Program-made: the position numbers and the translations under genes
In this document: positions 34,353 through 43,614 of the stretch, piece after piece
Layout: each line of letters starts with the position of its first letter
Position numbering within the stretch: the first letter of the stretch is position 1
Notes under the pieces: model-generated
Seen by the model: only the letters and a program-made list of their open reading frames with translations
The model's database searches: none
Told to the model about the DNA's origin: nothing
DNA from: Kitasatospora phosalacinea
Lineage (GTDB): Bacteria > Actinomycetota > Actinomycetes > Streptomycetales > Streptomycetaceae
Length of the DNA: 64,000 nucleotides
Direction of reading: 5' to 3'
NCBI RefSeq assembly: GCF_000716545.1
Contig: NZ_JNWZ01000002.1
Span: 133,091-197,090, forward strand

Positions 34353-35939
34353 ATGTCGTCGACCCCCCCGGCACCCCCGCAGGACCAGATGTCCCATCGC
34401 CAGGTACTCGAAGCCCTCTCGGGCCTGCTGCTCGGCCTGTTCGTGGCCGTGCTCTCCTCCACGGTGGTCTCCAACGCCCTGCCGCGGATCCTCACCGACC
34501 TGCACGGCGGCGAGTCCGCGTACACCTGGGTGGTGACCGCCGCCCTGCTGGCGATCACCGCCGCCACCCCGCTCTGGGGCAAGCTCTCCGACCTGGTCAG
34601 CAAGAAGCTGCTGGTCCAGATCGCCATGGTGATCTACGTCCTCTCCTCGGCGCTGGCCGGCCTGTCGCAGAGCATCGGCATGCTGATCTTCTGCCGGGTG
34701 CTGCAGGGCATCGGCGCCGGCGGCGTGATCGCGCTCGGCCAGATCTGCCTGGCCGCGATGGTCCCGCCGCGCGAACGCGGCCGCTACAGCGGCTACTTCG
34801 GCGCCGTCTTCGCGCTCGCCACCATCGGCGGCCCGCTGATCGGCGGCGTCATCGTGGACACCTCCTGGCTCGGCTGGCGCTGGTGCTTCTACGTCGGCGT
34901 CCCGTTCGCACTGATCGCCATCCTGGTGCTGCAGCGCACCCTCAAGCTCCCCGAGGCCGCCGCCCGCAAGCCCAGGATCGACTACCTGGGCGCGGTGCTG
35001 ATCACCGCCGCGGTCAGCCTGCTGATGATCTGGATCTCGCTGGCCGGCAAGAACTACGACTGGGCCTCCTGGCAGACCGCCGTCATGGTGCTCGGCGGCC
35101 TGGCGCTGGCCGGCCTGTTCGTCGCCGTCGAGAAGCGCGCCGCCGAGCCGCTGATCCCGCTCGGCCTGTTCCGTCACCGCACCGTCGCGCTCGCCGCGCT
35201 GGCCAGCGCCTTCGTCGGCGTCGGCATGTACGGCACCACCACCTTCCTCGGCCAGTACTTCCAGCTCGCCAAGGAGAAGACCCCCACCCAGGCCGGCCTG
35301 CTCACCCTGCCGATGATCATCGGCCTGGCGGTCTCCTCCACGGTGGCCGGCAAGCTGATCACCAAGTACGGCAAGTGGAAGGGCTTCCTGGTCGCCGGCA
35401 CCGTGCTGCTCGCCGTCGGCCTCGGCCTGCTGGGCACCGCCCGGGCCGACAGCTCGTACCCGCTGCTCGCCCTCTACATGCTGGTGACCGGCATCGGCCT
35501 CGGCCTGACCAGCCAGAACCTGGTGCTCGCGGTGCAGAACACGGTGCCGCGCCACGAGCTCGGCGCGGCCAGCTCGACCGTCACCTTCTTCCGCACCATG
35601 GGCGGTGCGATGGGCGTGTCCGCGCTCGGCGCGCTGCTCGGCCACAAGGTCGCCAGCTACACGGCGGAGAACTTCGCCAAGGCCGGCATCCCCGCCGGCG
35701 GGACGGGCGGCGACGGCATCCCGGACCTCAAGAAGCTGCCCGCGCAGATCGTCCCGCTGGTCACCGACGCCTTCGGGCACGGCGTGGGCACGGTGTTCCT
35801 GATCGCCGCGCCGTTCGCGGCGGTGGGCTTCCTGCTGGTGCTGTTCATCCGCGAGGTGCCGCTGCGCACCTCCAACGAGGAGCGGCCCGCGGCCACCGCC
35901 GGGGCCGGGGCCAAGGCCGAGGAGCTGGTCTCCGACTGA
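34353..35939 (+). CDS. DHA2-family (14-helix) MFS drug exporter
   Basis: 528 aa, fourteen predicted membrane helices, drug:proton antiporter type. Motif C region LGAVFALATIGGPLIGG and the GKLSDLVSKK loop (motif A) are present, and helix 1 has LSSTVVSNALPRIL typical of EmrB/QacA relatives. ATG at 34353 with AAGGAA upstream. Placed directly behind marR and a strong operator, it is probably induced by the compound it exports. Substrate unknown. Confidence 0.92.
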   Translation: MSSTPPAPPQDQMSHRQVLEALSGLLLGLFVAVLSSTVVSNALPRILTDLHGGESAYTWVVTAALLAITAATPLWGKLSDLVSKKLLVQIAMVIYVLSSALAGLSQSIGMLIFCRVLQGIGAGGVIALGQICLAAMVPPRERGRYSGYFGAVFALATIGGPLIGGVIVDTSWLGWRWCFYVGVPFALIAILVLQRTLKLPEAAARKPRIDYLGAVLITAAVSLLMIWISLAGKNYDWASWQTAVMVLGGLALAGLFVAVEKRAAEPLIPLGLFRHRTVALAALASAFVGVGMYGTTTFLGQYFQLAKEKTPTQAGLLTLPMIIGLAVSSTVAGKLITKYGKWKGFLVAGTVLLAVGLGLLGTARADSSYPLLALYMLVTGIGLGLTSQNLVLAVQNTVPRHELGAASSTVTFFRTMGGAMGVSALGALLGHKVASYTAENFAKAGIPAGGTGGDGIPDLKKLPAQIVPLVTDAFGHGVGTVFLIAAPFAAVGFLLVLFIREVPLRTSNEERPAATAGAGAKAEELVSD

Positions 35940-35970
35940 CCGGCCGCCGACGCGGCCGACCGACATGCGA

Positions 35971-36003
35971 GAAGGGCCCCCGCCACTGCGGCGGGGGCCC
36001 TTC
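35971..36003 (+). terminator. Terminator of the exporter gene
   Basis: 14-bp perfect stem (35971-35984 with 35990-36003), loop ACTGC. Confidence 0.85.
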
Positions 36004-36095
36004 GTCGTGCGTGCGGTGCGTGCGTGCGCGGCGTCGTGCGTGCTGCGTCGGTGCGCGGCGTCGCGTCGTGCGGGTTGCGTCGGTGCGCGCCGCGG
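36004..36095. repeat. Degenerate tandem repeats of about 30 bp
   Basis: Three units begin with GTCGTGCG at 36004, 36033 and 36065; the second and third share TGCGTCGGTGCGCG exactly (36044 and 36076). Between two genes' 3' ends; no coding role. Confidence 0.55.
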
Positions 36096-36103
36096 CGTGC
36101 GCG

Positions 36104-36331
36104 CTACTTGGCGGCGATCAGCGAGATGCCGTACAGCACCACGGCGGCGCAGGCCGCGAAGCAGACGCCCGCGGCGACCAGGGCGGGGACGCCCCGGCCG
36201 GTGCCCGCCGCGACGGCCGCCTCCCGGCGGGACAGGGCGAGGTTGCCGAGCGCGAAGACGGCGACCACGGCGAGCGTGACGAACAGGCTGACGCCCGCGG
36301 TCTCGGCCAGTGCGGCCCACTTGATGTTCAT
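36104..36331 (-). CDS. Small membrane protein linked to the PiT transporter
   Basis: 75 aa with two membrane helices (about 12-33 and 48-72) and a short basic loop. It starts 14 nt after the phosphate transporter stop with AGAGGAA as the ribosome site, so it is the second gene of that operon. Similar small proteins accompany pitH2-type transporters in Streptomyces. Function unknown; possibly an accessory subunit. Confidence 0.75.
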   Translation of the reverse strand: MNIKWAALAETAGVSLFVTLAVVAVFALGNLALSRREAAVAAGTGRGVPALVAAGVCFAACAAVVLYGISLIAAK

Positions 36332-36345
36332 GGCGGTGGTTCCTC

Positions 36346-37509
36346 TCAGGCCGCGAGGGTGGTGGGGGCGGCGGGGGCGGGCAGCTCGACGGTGACCGGG
36401 GCCGCGTCCGCCGCGGTGACGTTGTCCGCGTGCACCGGCTGGCGGCGCGAGATCAGCCACATCGCGCCGGCGCCCAGCACCAGTGCCAGGCCGACCAGGG
36501 CCACGCCCCAGTCGCCGCGGTCGGCGACCAGCGCCGCCAGGCCGGAGACCACCGCGGCGGCCGGCAGGGTCAGGCCCCAGGTGTAGGCCATCCGCCGGAC
36601 CATGCCCCAGCGGAGCTTCCCGGACGGGCCGCCCAGGCCGGCGCCCATGATGCCGCCGGAGCAGACCTGGGTGGTGGACAGGCCGTAGCCCATGTGCGAG
36701 GAGGTCAGGATCACCGTCGCGGCCGCGGTCTCCGAGGAGAAGCCCTGCGGCGGCTTGATGTCGGCCAGGCCGGAGCCCATCGAGCGGATGATCCGCCAGC
36801 CGCCCATGTAGGTGCCCAGCGCGATGGCCAGACCCGCGCTGACGATCACCCAGACCGGCGGGCCGTCGCCCTTGTGCAGCGCGCCGGCCGAGATCAGGGT
36901 CAGCGTGATGATGCCCATGGTCTTCTGCGCGTCGTTGGTGCCGTGCGCGAGCGAGATCAGCGAGGACGAGAAGACCTGGCCCCGGCGGAAGCCCTTCTCG
37001 GTGCCCTCCTTCGGGGCGCCCCGGGTGATCAGGTAGGCCAGCTTGGTGGCGCCCCAGGAGGCCACGCCCGCGATGATCGGCGAGGCGACCGCCGGGATCA
37101 GGATCTTGGAGACCACGGTGGAGAAGTTCACCCCGTGCAGGCCGACGCCGACCACCGTGGCGCCGATCAGGCCGCCGTACAGGGCGTGCGAGGAGGACGA
37201 GGGCAGGCCCTTGAGCCAGGTCAGCAGGTTCCACAGGATCGCGCCGACCAGGGCGGCGAAGATGATCGAGGGCTGCAGTCCGGCCTTCTCGTTGACCAGG
37301 CCGCCCGAGATGGTGGTGGCGACCTTCACCGAGAGGAAGGCGCCGGCGAAGTTGAGCACCGCCGCGATGGCGACGGCGACCTTGGGCTTGAGCGCGCCGG
37401 TCGCGATGGAGGTGGCCATCGCGTTGGCGGTGTCGTGGAAGCCGTTCGTGAAGTCGAAGGCGAGCGCCGTGATGATCACAACGGCCACCAGGAACGTGAT
37501 GTGTTCCAT
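36346..37509 (-). CDS. pit: PiT-family inorganic phosphate transporter
   Basis: 387 aa, about ten helices, with the two inverted PiT signature repeats: GFHDTANAMAT near 23-33 and AHGTNDAQKTMGI near 205. Low-affinity phosphate/cation symporter of the plasma membrane, of the pitH2 type. ATG at 37509; the ribosome site is weak. A PHO box lies 60 bp upstream, so PhoP should control it. Forms an operon with the small membrane protein downstream. Confidence 0.93.
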   Translation of the reverse strand: MEHITFLVAVVIITALAFDFTNGFHDTANAMATSIATGALKPKVAVAIAAVLNFAGAFLSVKVATTISGGLVNEKAGLQPSIIFAALVGAILWNLLTWLKGLPSSSSHALYGGLIGATVVGVGLHGVNFSTVVSKILIPAVASPIIAGVASWGATKLAYLITRGAPKEGTEKGFRRGQVFSSSLISLAHGTNDAQKTMGIITLTLISAGALHKGDGPPVWVIVSAGLAIALGTYMGGWRIIRSMGSGLADIKPPQGFSSETAAATVILTSSHMGYGLSTTQVCSGGIMGAGLGGPSGKLRWGMVRRMAYTWGLTLPAAAVVSGLAALVADRGDWGVALVGLALVLGAGAMWLISRRQPVHADNVTAADAAPVTVELPAPAAPTTLAA

Positions 37510-37568
37510 ACCCAAACAATCGTCGTAGTGGTCGGACTGACGTTGCTGTCCTCGGCGAAGGTAGGGAG

Positions 37569-37590
37569 GGATGGTGAACGGGAGGTTAAC
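37569..37590 (-). promoter_or_regulatory. PHO box (PhoP operator) of the phosphate transporter
   Basis: On the minus strand two 11-nt direct repeats, GTTAACCTCCC and GTTCACCATCC, match the GTTCACC-type PhoP repeat units. A -10-like TACCTT (37563-37558) follows, so the repeats cover the -35 region. Confidence 0.75.
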
Positions 37591-37797
37591 TGGGCGCGGA
37601 GCACCGGTTCCGTTCGTGGCGCGGGAGTTGCCGGGGCCGCCGGTTTCCGTGGAGGCCGGCGCCCCGCGTGAGACGGTTCTCACACCCCCGGGCGGATGAG
37701 AATTCACCAGGCGGCCCGGAAACCGTCTGCCCCGAACAGGGGTCCGCGTGGCAGGATCGGTCCGATCGCCGACGGACAACCAGGGGAGGGCCGGCCG

Positions 37798-39300
37798 ATG
37801 GGGGCTGGACAGCGGACCGAATCGACCGGCCTGCGACCGTGGGTGCGCGCCGCGTTGCGCTGCGGAGCGGTGCTCGCCGCCGCCGCGCTCACCCTGCCGG
37901 TCCTCGCCTCGGCCGCGTACGCGGTCCCGGACCCGGGCGCCCCGACCGTCTCCGCCGGGGCCGACCCGCTGGCCGAGGCCAAGCGCACCCTCGGGCCGCT
38001 GCTCGAACAGCTGCACGGCCTGTACCAGGAGGCCGAGGCCGCCACCGAGAAGTACAACGGCACCGTCGCCGCGCTCGCCGAGAAGCAGGCCGCCGTCGAC
38101 GACCTCGACTCGCGGGCCGAGCGGCAGCAGGACGCCGTCGACGCCGGCACCGACCTGGCCTCCCAGCTCGCCTCCGCGCAGTACCGCAACAGCCAGGTCT
38201 CCGGGTACGCCGAGCTGCTGATGGCCGAGAACCCGTACGAAGCCGTGGTGATCGCCGAACTGCTGCACTCCGCCGGGCGCTCGCAGAAGGAGTTCCTGGA
38301 CCGGCTCAAGGCCGACCGGGACACCCTCACCGCGCTGCGGACCTCCGCCGAGCAGGCGCTCGCCGAGGCCAAGACGCTGGCCGCCGAGCAGGAGAAGGCC
38401 AAGAACGACGTGGCCGGCAAGCTGGCGACGGTCGAGCAGCTGGTCGGCTCGCTCACCGGCGCCCAGCGCGGGGAACTGGCCGAGCTGGAGAAGCAGCAGG
38501 CCAACGAGGCCCAGATCGCCTTCCTCGCCTCCGGGGCGCTCGGCAAGGGCGAGCGGACGCCCTCCGCGATGGGCCGCAAGGCGGTCGCCTGGGCGCTCCA
38601 GCAGCTCGGCAAGGACTACGTGTGGGGCGGCGCCGGACCGGACGTGTTCGACTGCTCCGGCCTCACCTCGCAGGCCTGGCTGCACGCCGGGCTGCCCATC
38701 CCGCGCACCAGCCAGGAGCAGTGGGCGCGGCTCAAGCACGTCGCGCTGAACCAGATCCGGCCCGGCGACCTGATCGTCTACTTCGGCGGCGCGACGCACA
38801 TCGGCATGTACATCGGCGGCGGGCTGATCGTCCAGGCCCCGCACACCGGTGACGTCGTGAAGATCTCGCAGATCGGCGCCATGCCGATCCTGGGCGCGGT
38901 GCGCCCGGACGGGGACGACGCGGCGGACGAGGCGGGCGGTGCGTGGAAGGTGCCGGACGTCAAGGTGGGCGAGACGAAGATCGAGCCGGCCAAGCCCTCG
39001 ACGCTCCCGTCCCCGCCCGCGGCGTCGCCGACGCCCACCGCGCCGAACACGCCCGGCACGCCCACCCTGCCCACCGCGCCCACCCGGCCCACCGTGCCCA
39101 CGGTGCCGGGCGGTCCGGCCTCGCCGGTGGTGCCCGGCACGCCCTCCGGGTCCGGGTCCGCTCCGGCCTCGCCGAGCGGCTCGGGCTCGGCTTCGGGTTC
39201 GGCTTCGGCTTCGGTGGGTTCGAGCGGGACGCCCAGCGGGTCGGGCTCACCCGGCGGATCGGACTCGGCGTCGCCGTCGGGGAGCCGGTCGGCGGGCTGA
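37798..39300 (+). CDS. Secreted NlpC/P60 peptidoglycan hydrolase
   Basis: 500 aa. Signal peptide about 1-42 (ending ASAAYA), coiled-coil region 55-240, NlpC/P60 domain about 255-370 with catalytic Cys286 (DVFDCSGLT), His334 and His349, then a 110-residue Pro/Thr and Ser/Gly-rich low-complexity tail. It cuts peptide cross-links in the cell wall, as RipA-like enzymes do. ATG with GGGGAGGG upstream. The repeat-rich tail may span the wall or simply be disordered. Monocistronic. Confidence 0.92.
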   Translation: MGAGQRTESTGLRPWVRAALRCGAVLAAAALTLPVLASAAYAVPDPGAPTVSAGADPLAEAKRTLGPLLEQLHGLYQEAEAATEKYNGTVAALAEKQAAVDDLDSRAERQQDAVDAGTDLASQLASAQYRNSQVSGYAELLMAENPYEAVVIAELLHSAGRSQKEFLDRLKADRDTLTALRTSAEQALAEAKTLAAEQEKAKNDVAGKLATVEQLVGSLTGAQRGELAELEKQQANEAQIAFLASGALGKGERTPSAMGRKAVAWALQQLGKDYVWGGAGPDVFDCSGLTSQAWLHAGLPIPRTSQEQWARLKHVALNQIRPGDLIVYFGGATHIGMYIGGGLIVQAPHTGDVVKISQIGAMPILGAVRPDGDDAADEAGGAWKVPDVKVGETKIEPAKPSTLPSPPAASPTPTAPNTPGTPTLPTAPTRPTVPTVPGGPASPVVPGTPSGSGSAPASPSGSGSASGSASASVGSSGTPSGSGSPGGSDSASPSGSRSAG

Positions 39301-39378
39301 GGCCGAGGGGGCCGGGCGCGGTGGACCGCCCCGGCCCCGGACTCCCGGCGGCCGCGCCCTCCGGCGCCGGGCGCTCGC

Positions 39379-41655
39379 TCAGCGTTCCGCTTCGAGGCGG
39401 ACGAGGACGGACTTGGACGTCGGGGTGTTGCTGACGTCGGCCGTGGAGTCCAGCGGCACCAGGACGTTGGTCTCCGGGTAGTAGGCGGCCGCGCCGCCGC
39501 GGGCGACCGGGTAGTGGACCACCCGGAAGTGCGGGGCGCGGCGTTCGGTGCCGTCGGTCCACTCGCTCACCAGGTCGACGAACTGCCCGTCGGCGAGGCC
39601 GAGTCCGGCGGCGTCGTCCGGGTTGACCAGGACGACGCGGCGGCCGCCGGTGATGCCGCGGTAGCGGTCGTCCAGGCCGTAGACGGTGGTGTTGTACTGG
39701 TCGTGCGAGCGCAGCGTCTGGAGCAGCAGCCGGCCGGCCGGGACGTCGGGGGCGGTCAGCGGGTTGACGGTGAAGTTGGCCTTGCCGGTGGCGGTGGGGA
39801 AGGTGCGGCTGTCGCGCGGGGCGTGCGGGAGGGCGAAGCCGCCCGGGCGGCGGACCTTGGCGTTGTAGTCCTCGAAGCCGGGGACGACCCGGGCGACGCG
39901 GTCGCGGATCCGGTCGTAGTCGAGGGCGAACTCCTCCCAGGGGGTGGGGTCCTGGGGGCCGAGGACGGCGCGGGCCAGCCGGGCGACGATGGCGACCTCG
40001 GAGAGCAGGCCGGGCGCGGGCGGGCGCAGGCCGCCGCGGGAGGAGTGGACCACGCCCATGGAGTCCTCGACGCTGACGAACTGCTGCCCGGCGGCGGTGA
40101 GGTCGCGGTCGGTGCGGCCGAGGGTGGGCAGGATCAGGGCGCGGGCGCCGGTGACCACGTGCGAGCGGTTGAGCTTGGTGGAGACGTGCACGGTGAGCCG
40201 GCAGCGGCGCATCGCGGCCTCGGTGGCGCCGGTGTCGGGGCTCGCGGAAACGAAGTTGCCGCCCATCGCGAAGAACACCTTGACCCGCCCGTCGCGCATC
40301 GCCCGGATGGTGTCGACGGTGTCGTGGCCGTGCGCGCGCGGCGGCTCGAAGCCGAACTCCTCGCCCAGGGCGTCCAGGAAGGCCGCGGAGGGGCGTTCGA
40401 AGATGCCCATGGTGCGGTCGCCCTGGACGTTGCTGTGCCCGCGGACGGGGCAGACGCCGGCGCCCGGGCGGCCCACGTTGCCGCGCAGCAGCAGGAAGTT
40501 GACCACCTCGCGGATGGTGGGGACGGAGTGCTTGTGCTGGGTGAGGCCCATCGCCCAGCAGACGATCACCTTCCGCGCGCCCAGCACCAGGCGGTGCAGC
40601 TGCTCGATCTGCTCCCAGGGCAGGCCGGTGGCGCGCAGCACGGCCGCCCGGTCCAGCTCGGCCGCCTGGGCGGCGAACTCCTGGTAGCCGGCGCAGTGTT
40701 CGGCGACGAAGTCCTCGTCGACGGCGCCCGGGGTGGTGAGCAGCAGGTGGTTGAGGGCGCGGAACAGGGCGAGGTCGCCGCCGAGCCGGATCTGCAGGAA
40801 CAGGTCGGTGAGCTTGGTGCCGCCGCCGACCAGGCCGCGCGGGGTCTGCGGGTTCTTGAACCGCTCCAGGCCGGCCTCGGGCAGCGGGTTGACGCTGACG
40901 ATCCTCGCGCCGGCCCGCTTGGCGCGCTCCAGGGCGGAGAGCATCCGGGGGTGGTTGGTGCCCGGGTTCTGGCCCGCGACGATGATCAGGTCGGCCTGGT
41001 ACAGGTCCTTGAGCGAGACGCTGCCCTTGCCGACGCCGAGCGTCTCGGTCAGCGCCGAACCCGAGGACTCGTGGCACATGTTGGAGCAGTCCGGCAGGTT
41101 GTTGGTGCCGAGCTTGCGGGCGAACAGCTGGTACGCGAAGGCGGCCTCGTTGGAGGTGCGGCCGGAGGTGTAGAAGGCGGCCTCGTCCGGGGAGCCGAGC
41201 GCGGCCAGCTCCTCGGCGATCAGCGCGAAGGCCTCGTCCCAGCCGATCGGCGCGTAGTGGGTGGCGCCCTCGGCCAGCAGCATCGGCGCGGTCAGCCGGC
41301 CCTGCTGGCCGAGCCAGTAGCCGGAGCGCTCGGCGAGGTCGGCCACCGGGTGCTCGGCGAAGAAGGCCGGGGTGATCCGGCGCTCGGTGGCCTCCTCGGC
41401 GACGGCCTTGGCGCCGTTCTCGCAGAACTCGGCCAGGTGCGGCTTGTCCGGCTCGGGCCAGGCGCAGCCGGGGCAGTCGAAGCCGCCGGGCTGGTTGATC
41501 CGGCGCAGGGTGGCCAGCGTCCGGCCCGGCGACATCTGCTCGGCGGCCATCCGCAGGGTGTGCCCGATCGCGGGCAGGCCGGCGGCGGCGCGGGCCGGGG
41601 GCGCGACGTGCGGGGCGTCCTGGTCGGGGTCGCGGTGCGGGGGCTGCTTGGCCAT
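39379..41655 (-). CDS. FdhF/YdeP-type molybdopterin oxidoreductase
   Basis: 758-aa bis-MGD molybdoenzyme of the FdhF/YdeP group. Cysteines in GGFDCPGCAWPEP (about 57-63) and a later Cys probably hold an Fe-S cluster; NMCHESSGSAL (near 190) contains the candidate molybdenum-ligand Cys. C-terminal MGD-binding domain with LQTLRSHDQYNTTVYG. Cytoplasmic (no Tat signal). YdeP is tied to acid resistance in E. coli, but the substrate is unknown. Here it ends an operon with an FAD protein and an amino acid permease, beside sulfur-salvage genes, which suggests an electron-transfer or sulfur-related reaction (inference). Confidence 0.88.
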   Translation of the reverse strand: MAKQPPHRDPDQDAPHVAPPARAAAGLPAIGHTLRMAAEQMSPGRTLATLRRINQPGGFDCPGCAWPEPDKPHLAEFCENGAKAVAEEATERRITPAFFAEHPVADLAERSGYWLGQQGRLTAPMLLAEGATHYAPIGWDEAFALIAEELAALGSPDEAAFYTSGRTSNEAAFAYQLFARKLGTNNLPDCSNMCHESSGSALTETLGVGKGSVSLKDLYQADLIIVAGQNPGTNHPRMLSALERAKRAGARIVSVNPLPEAGLERFKNPQTPRGLVGGGTKLTDLFLQIRLGGDLALFRALNHLLLTTPGAVDEDFVAEHCAGYQEFAAQAAELDRAAVLRATGLPWEQIEQLHRLVLGARKVIVCWAMGLTQHKHSVPTIREVVNFLLLRGNVGRPGAGVCPVRGHSNVQGDRTMGIFERPSAAFLDALGEEFGFEPPRAHGHDTVDTIRAMRDGRVKVFFAMGGNFVSASPDTGATEAAMRRCRLTVHVSTKLNRSHVVTGARALILPTLGRTDRDLTAAGQQFVSVEDSMGVVHSSRGGLRPPAPGLLSEVAIVARLARAVLGPQDPTPWEEFALDYDRIRDRVARVVPGFEDYNAKVRRPGGFALPHAPRDSRTFPTATGKANFTVNPLTAPDVPAGRLLLQTLRSHDQYNTTVYGLDDRYRGITGGRRVVLVNPDDAAGLGLADGQFVDLVSEWTDGTERRAPHFRVVHYPVARGGAAAYYPETNVLVPLDSTADVSNTPTSKSVLVRLEAER

Positions 41656-41721
41656 GGCGGTTCTCCGGAGGGCTCGGGTGCTTGGAGCGTATCCGGTGCG
41701 GGTGTCCGGCGGTCCGGTCCC

Positions 41722-43614
41722 TCAGCCCTCCTTCTGCAGCTCGGTGAGCAGGCGGCGGGCGACGGCGTCGTTCTGGCGGAAGGACGGGGCGTCGGTGCGC
41801 GGGCGGGCGAAGGCGGCCGGGGCGCGGGTGGTGGTGGGGGCACCGAGGGCGGTGCGGCGGGGGTGCGGGCCGCCGAGGGCGGGGTCGAGGACGCGGGCCT
41901 CGGGGTCGGTGCGGATCAGTCCTGAGCGGTAGGTGTGGCCGTCCGGATCGGTCAGCAGCTCCTCGTCGATCCGTCCGTCCCGGAGCAGTTGGCGCAGCAG
42001 CGGGTCGTTGCTGCGGTCCAGGGCGTGCTTGGGCAGGAAGGCGTCGACCAGGGCGGTGCCGTGGACGTGGTGGCCGGGCAGGGCGGGGGAGGAGGCGCGG
42101 AAGGTGCCGTGCCGCTCGTCGAGGTCGACGCGCAGGTCCGGGCCGAGGAAGTGCAGCAGTCCGGCGTCGGAGAGGGCGAGCAGCTGTTCCAGCCGGAAGC
42201 CGGGCGGGCCGGAGGCGTAGAAGGAGAAGAAGCCGTGCCACCAGCCGTCGAGGTCGGCGGCGGTGGAGCGGGCGGTGAGCTGGTGGGCGGGCAGCAGGTG
42301 GACGAGCTGGCCGTAGAGCGAGAGCAGGGCGTAGAAGGCGCCGAGGTCGGCGCTGTGCCGGAGGTCGGAGCGGCGGGCCAGGTCGGCGCGCAGGTGGGCG
42401 CGCAGGTGCTCCTGGAGCTCGGCGGGGCTGCCGACCCGCAGGCCGGCGAGCGGGCGGTCGAGCCGTTCCAGGTCGAGGCGGTCCTCGGGGGCGGGGACGG
42501 CGGCGGCGACCAGGACGGCGTGCTCGGGGCTGTCCCAGGGGTGGCGGTCGTAGCCGGCGAGGAACTCCGCCCAGGGCAGGGTGGTGCGTTCGGGGTGGCC
42601 GTGGAACAGCTCGTGGTAGTAGCCGAAGCCGATCTCCTTGGCCATGGCGGGCCACAGGTCGCGCCGGAAGTCGACGTTCTCGTGCGGGAGTTCGAGATCC
42701 GACCCGAAGTAGCGGGGCAGCGGCGGGGGCGGGCCCTGGAGCCGGTAGCCGGTCTTGGCGTGGTACGGGACGCCGCGCCGGGAGCCCGCGTGCAGCACGG
42801 GTTCGCGGCCGGAGGGGTGGTAGCGCAGGCCGCCGCCGCGGCGGGGGGTGAAGCGGCCGCCGCGGCCCTCGGTGAGCAGCGCGACCAGGTCGACGAAGGC
42901 CAGGCCGAGGCCGCGGACCACCACGTCCTCGCCGGGGGCCAGGGCGGACAGGTCGGCGTCGGCGGTGAACGCGGGCGGCAGGTAGGTGCGGCCGTGGCGG
43001 TCGGCGAAGGCGCGGGGCGCGGCGGTGACGGGGCCGGGCGCGGAGTCGAGGTGGCCGAGGGCGAGCACCACCCGGTCGGCGAGCAGCACGGTGTCGGAGA
43101 GGTGGACGCGCTGCGGGCCGTCCGGGTCGCCGGTGATCCGCAGGGCGGTGTCCTGGTGGACGAACAGCCGTACGTTGTCCGGGAGTTCTTCGGCGGCCCG
43201 GCGCAGCACCCAGTCCAGGTAGCCGCTCTGGGCGCGCCGGGTCGGGAAGTCGGTGGGGGCCAGGGCGCGCAGTTCCGCGGCCACCTCCGGGTCCTCGACC
43301 GGCCGGTACGGGGGGTGGGCGGCCGGGTCGGCGGCCCACTCGGCGAGCGAGGGGCCGGGGCGGACCGGGCCGTCCATGGTGGTGCGCTCGTCGGTGAACA
43401 TCGTGACGTCCTCGGCCATCGAGTTCATCCGCAGCAGCGGGGACTGCGCGTGCCGCCAGATCCGGCCCCCGCCGGGCGGGTGCGGGTCGACCAGGTGGAC
43501 GTCCAACCGGACGCCGGGGCCCAGCAGTTCGGACGCGTTGGCGGCGATCCGCTCCAGCAGGCCGGTGCCGCGCGGCCCGGCTCCGACCACGACCAGTACG
43601 GGCACCGCGCTCAC
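41722..43614 (-). CDS. FAD/NAD(P)-binding protein (NAD_binding_9)
   Basis: 630 aa. The N-terminal dinucleotide fold VVVGAGPRGTGLLERI is followed by RMNSMAEDVTMFTD and VVRGLGLAFVDLVALLTEGRGG, as in large FAD/NAD(P)-binding proteins of the NAD_binding_9 type. Probably a flavin oxidoreductase or monooxygenase-like protein; substrate unknown. GTG start overlaps the permease TGA (GTGA), so it is coupled to an amino acid transporter. The molybdoenzyme follows 66 bp later. Confidence 0.85.
   Translation of the reverse strand: MSAVPVLVVVGAGPRGTGLLERIAANASELLGPGVRLDVHLVDPHPPGGGRIWRHAQSPLLRMNSMAEDVTMFTDERTTMDGPVRPGPSLAEWAADPAAHPPYRPVEDPEVAAELRALAPTDFPTRRAQSGYLDWVLRRAAEELPDNVRLFVHQDTALRITGDPDGPQRVHLSDTVLLADRVVLALGHLDSAPGPVTAAPRAFADRHGRTYLPPAFTADADLSALAPGEDVVVRGLGLAFVDLVALLTEGRGGRFTPRRGGGLRYHPSGREPVLHAGSRRGVPYHAKTGYRLQGPPPPLPRYFGSDLELPHENVDFRRDLWPAMAKEIGFGYYHELFHGHPERTTLPWAEFLAGYDRHPWDSPEHAVLVAAAVPAPEDRLDLERLDRPLAGLRVGSPAELQEHLRAHLRADLARRSDLRHSADLGAFYALLSLYGQLVHLLPAHQLTARSTAADLDGWWHGFFSFYASGPPGFRLEQLLALSDAGLLHFLGPDLRVDLDERHGTFRASSPALPGHHVHGTALVDAFLPKHALDRSNDPLLRQLLRDGRIDEELLTDPDGHTYRSGLIRTDPEARVLDPALGGPHPRRTALGAPTTTRAPAAFARPRTDAPSFRQNDAVARRLLTELQKEG

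Noticed and set aside
38960..43339. A 1459-codon minus-strand frame across the NlpC/P60 gene tail and the molybdoenzyme
   Set aside because: Arg/Pro/Ala low-complexity translation and overlap with well-supported genes in other frames.
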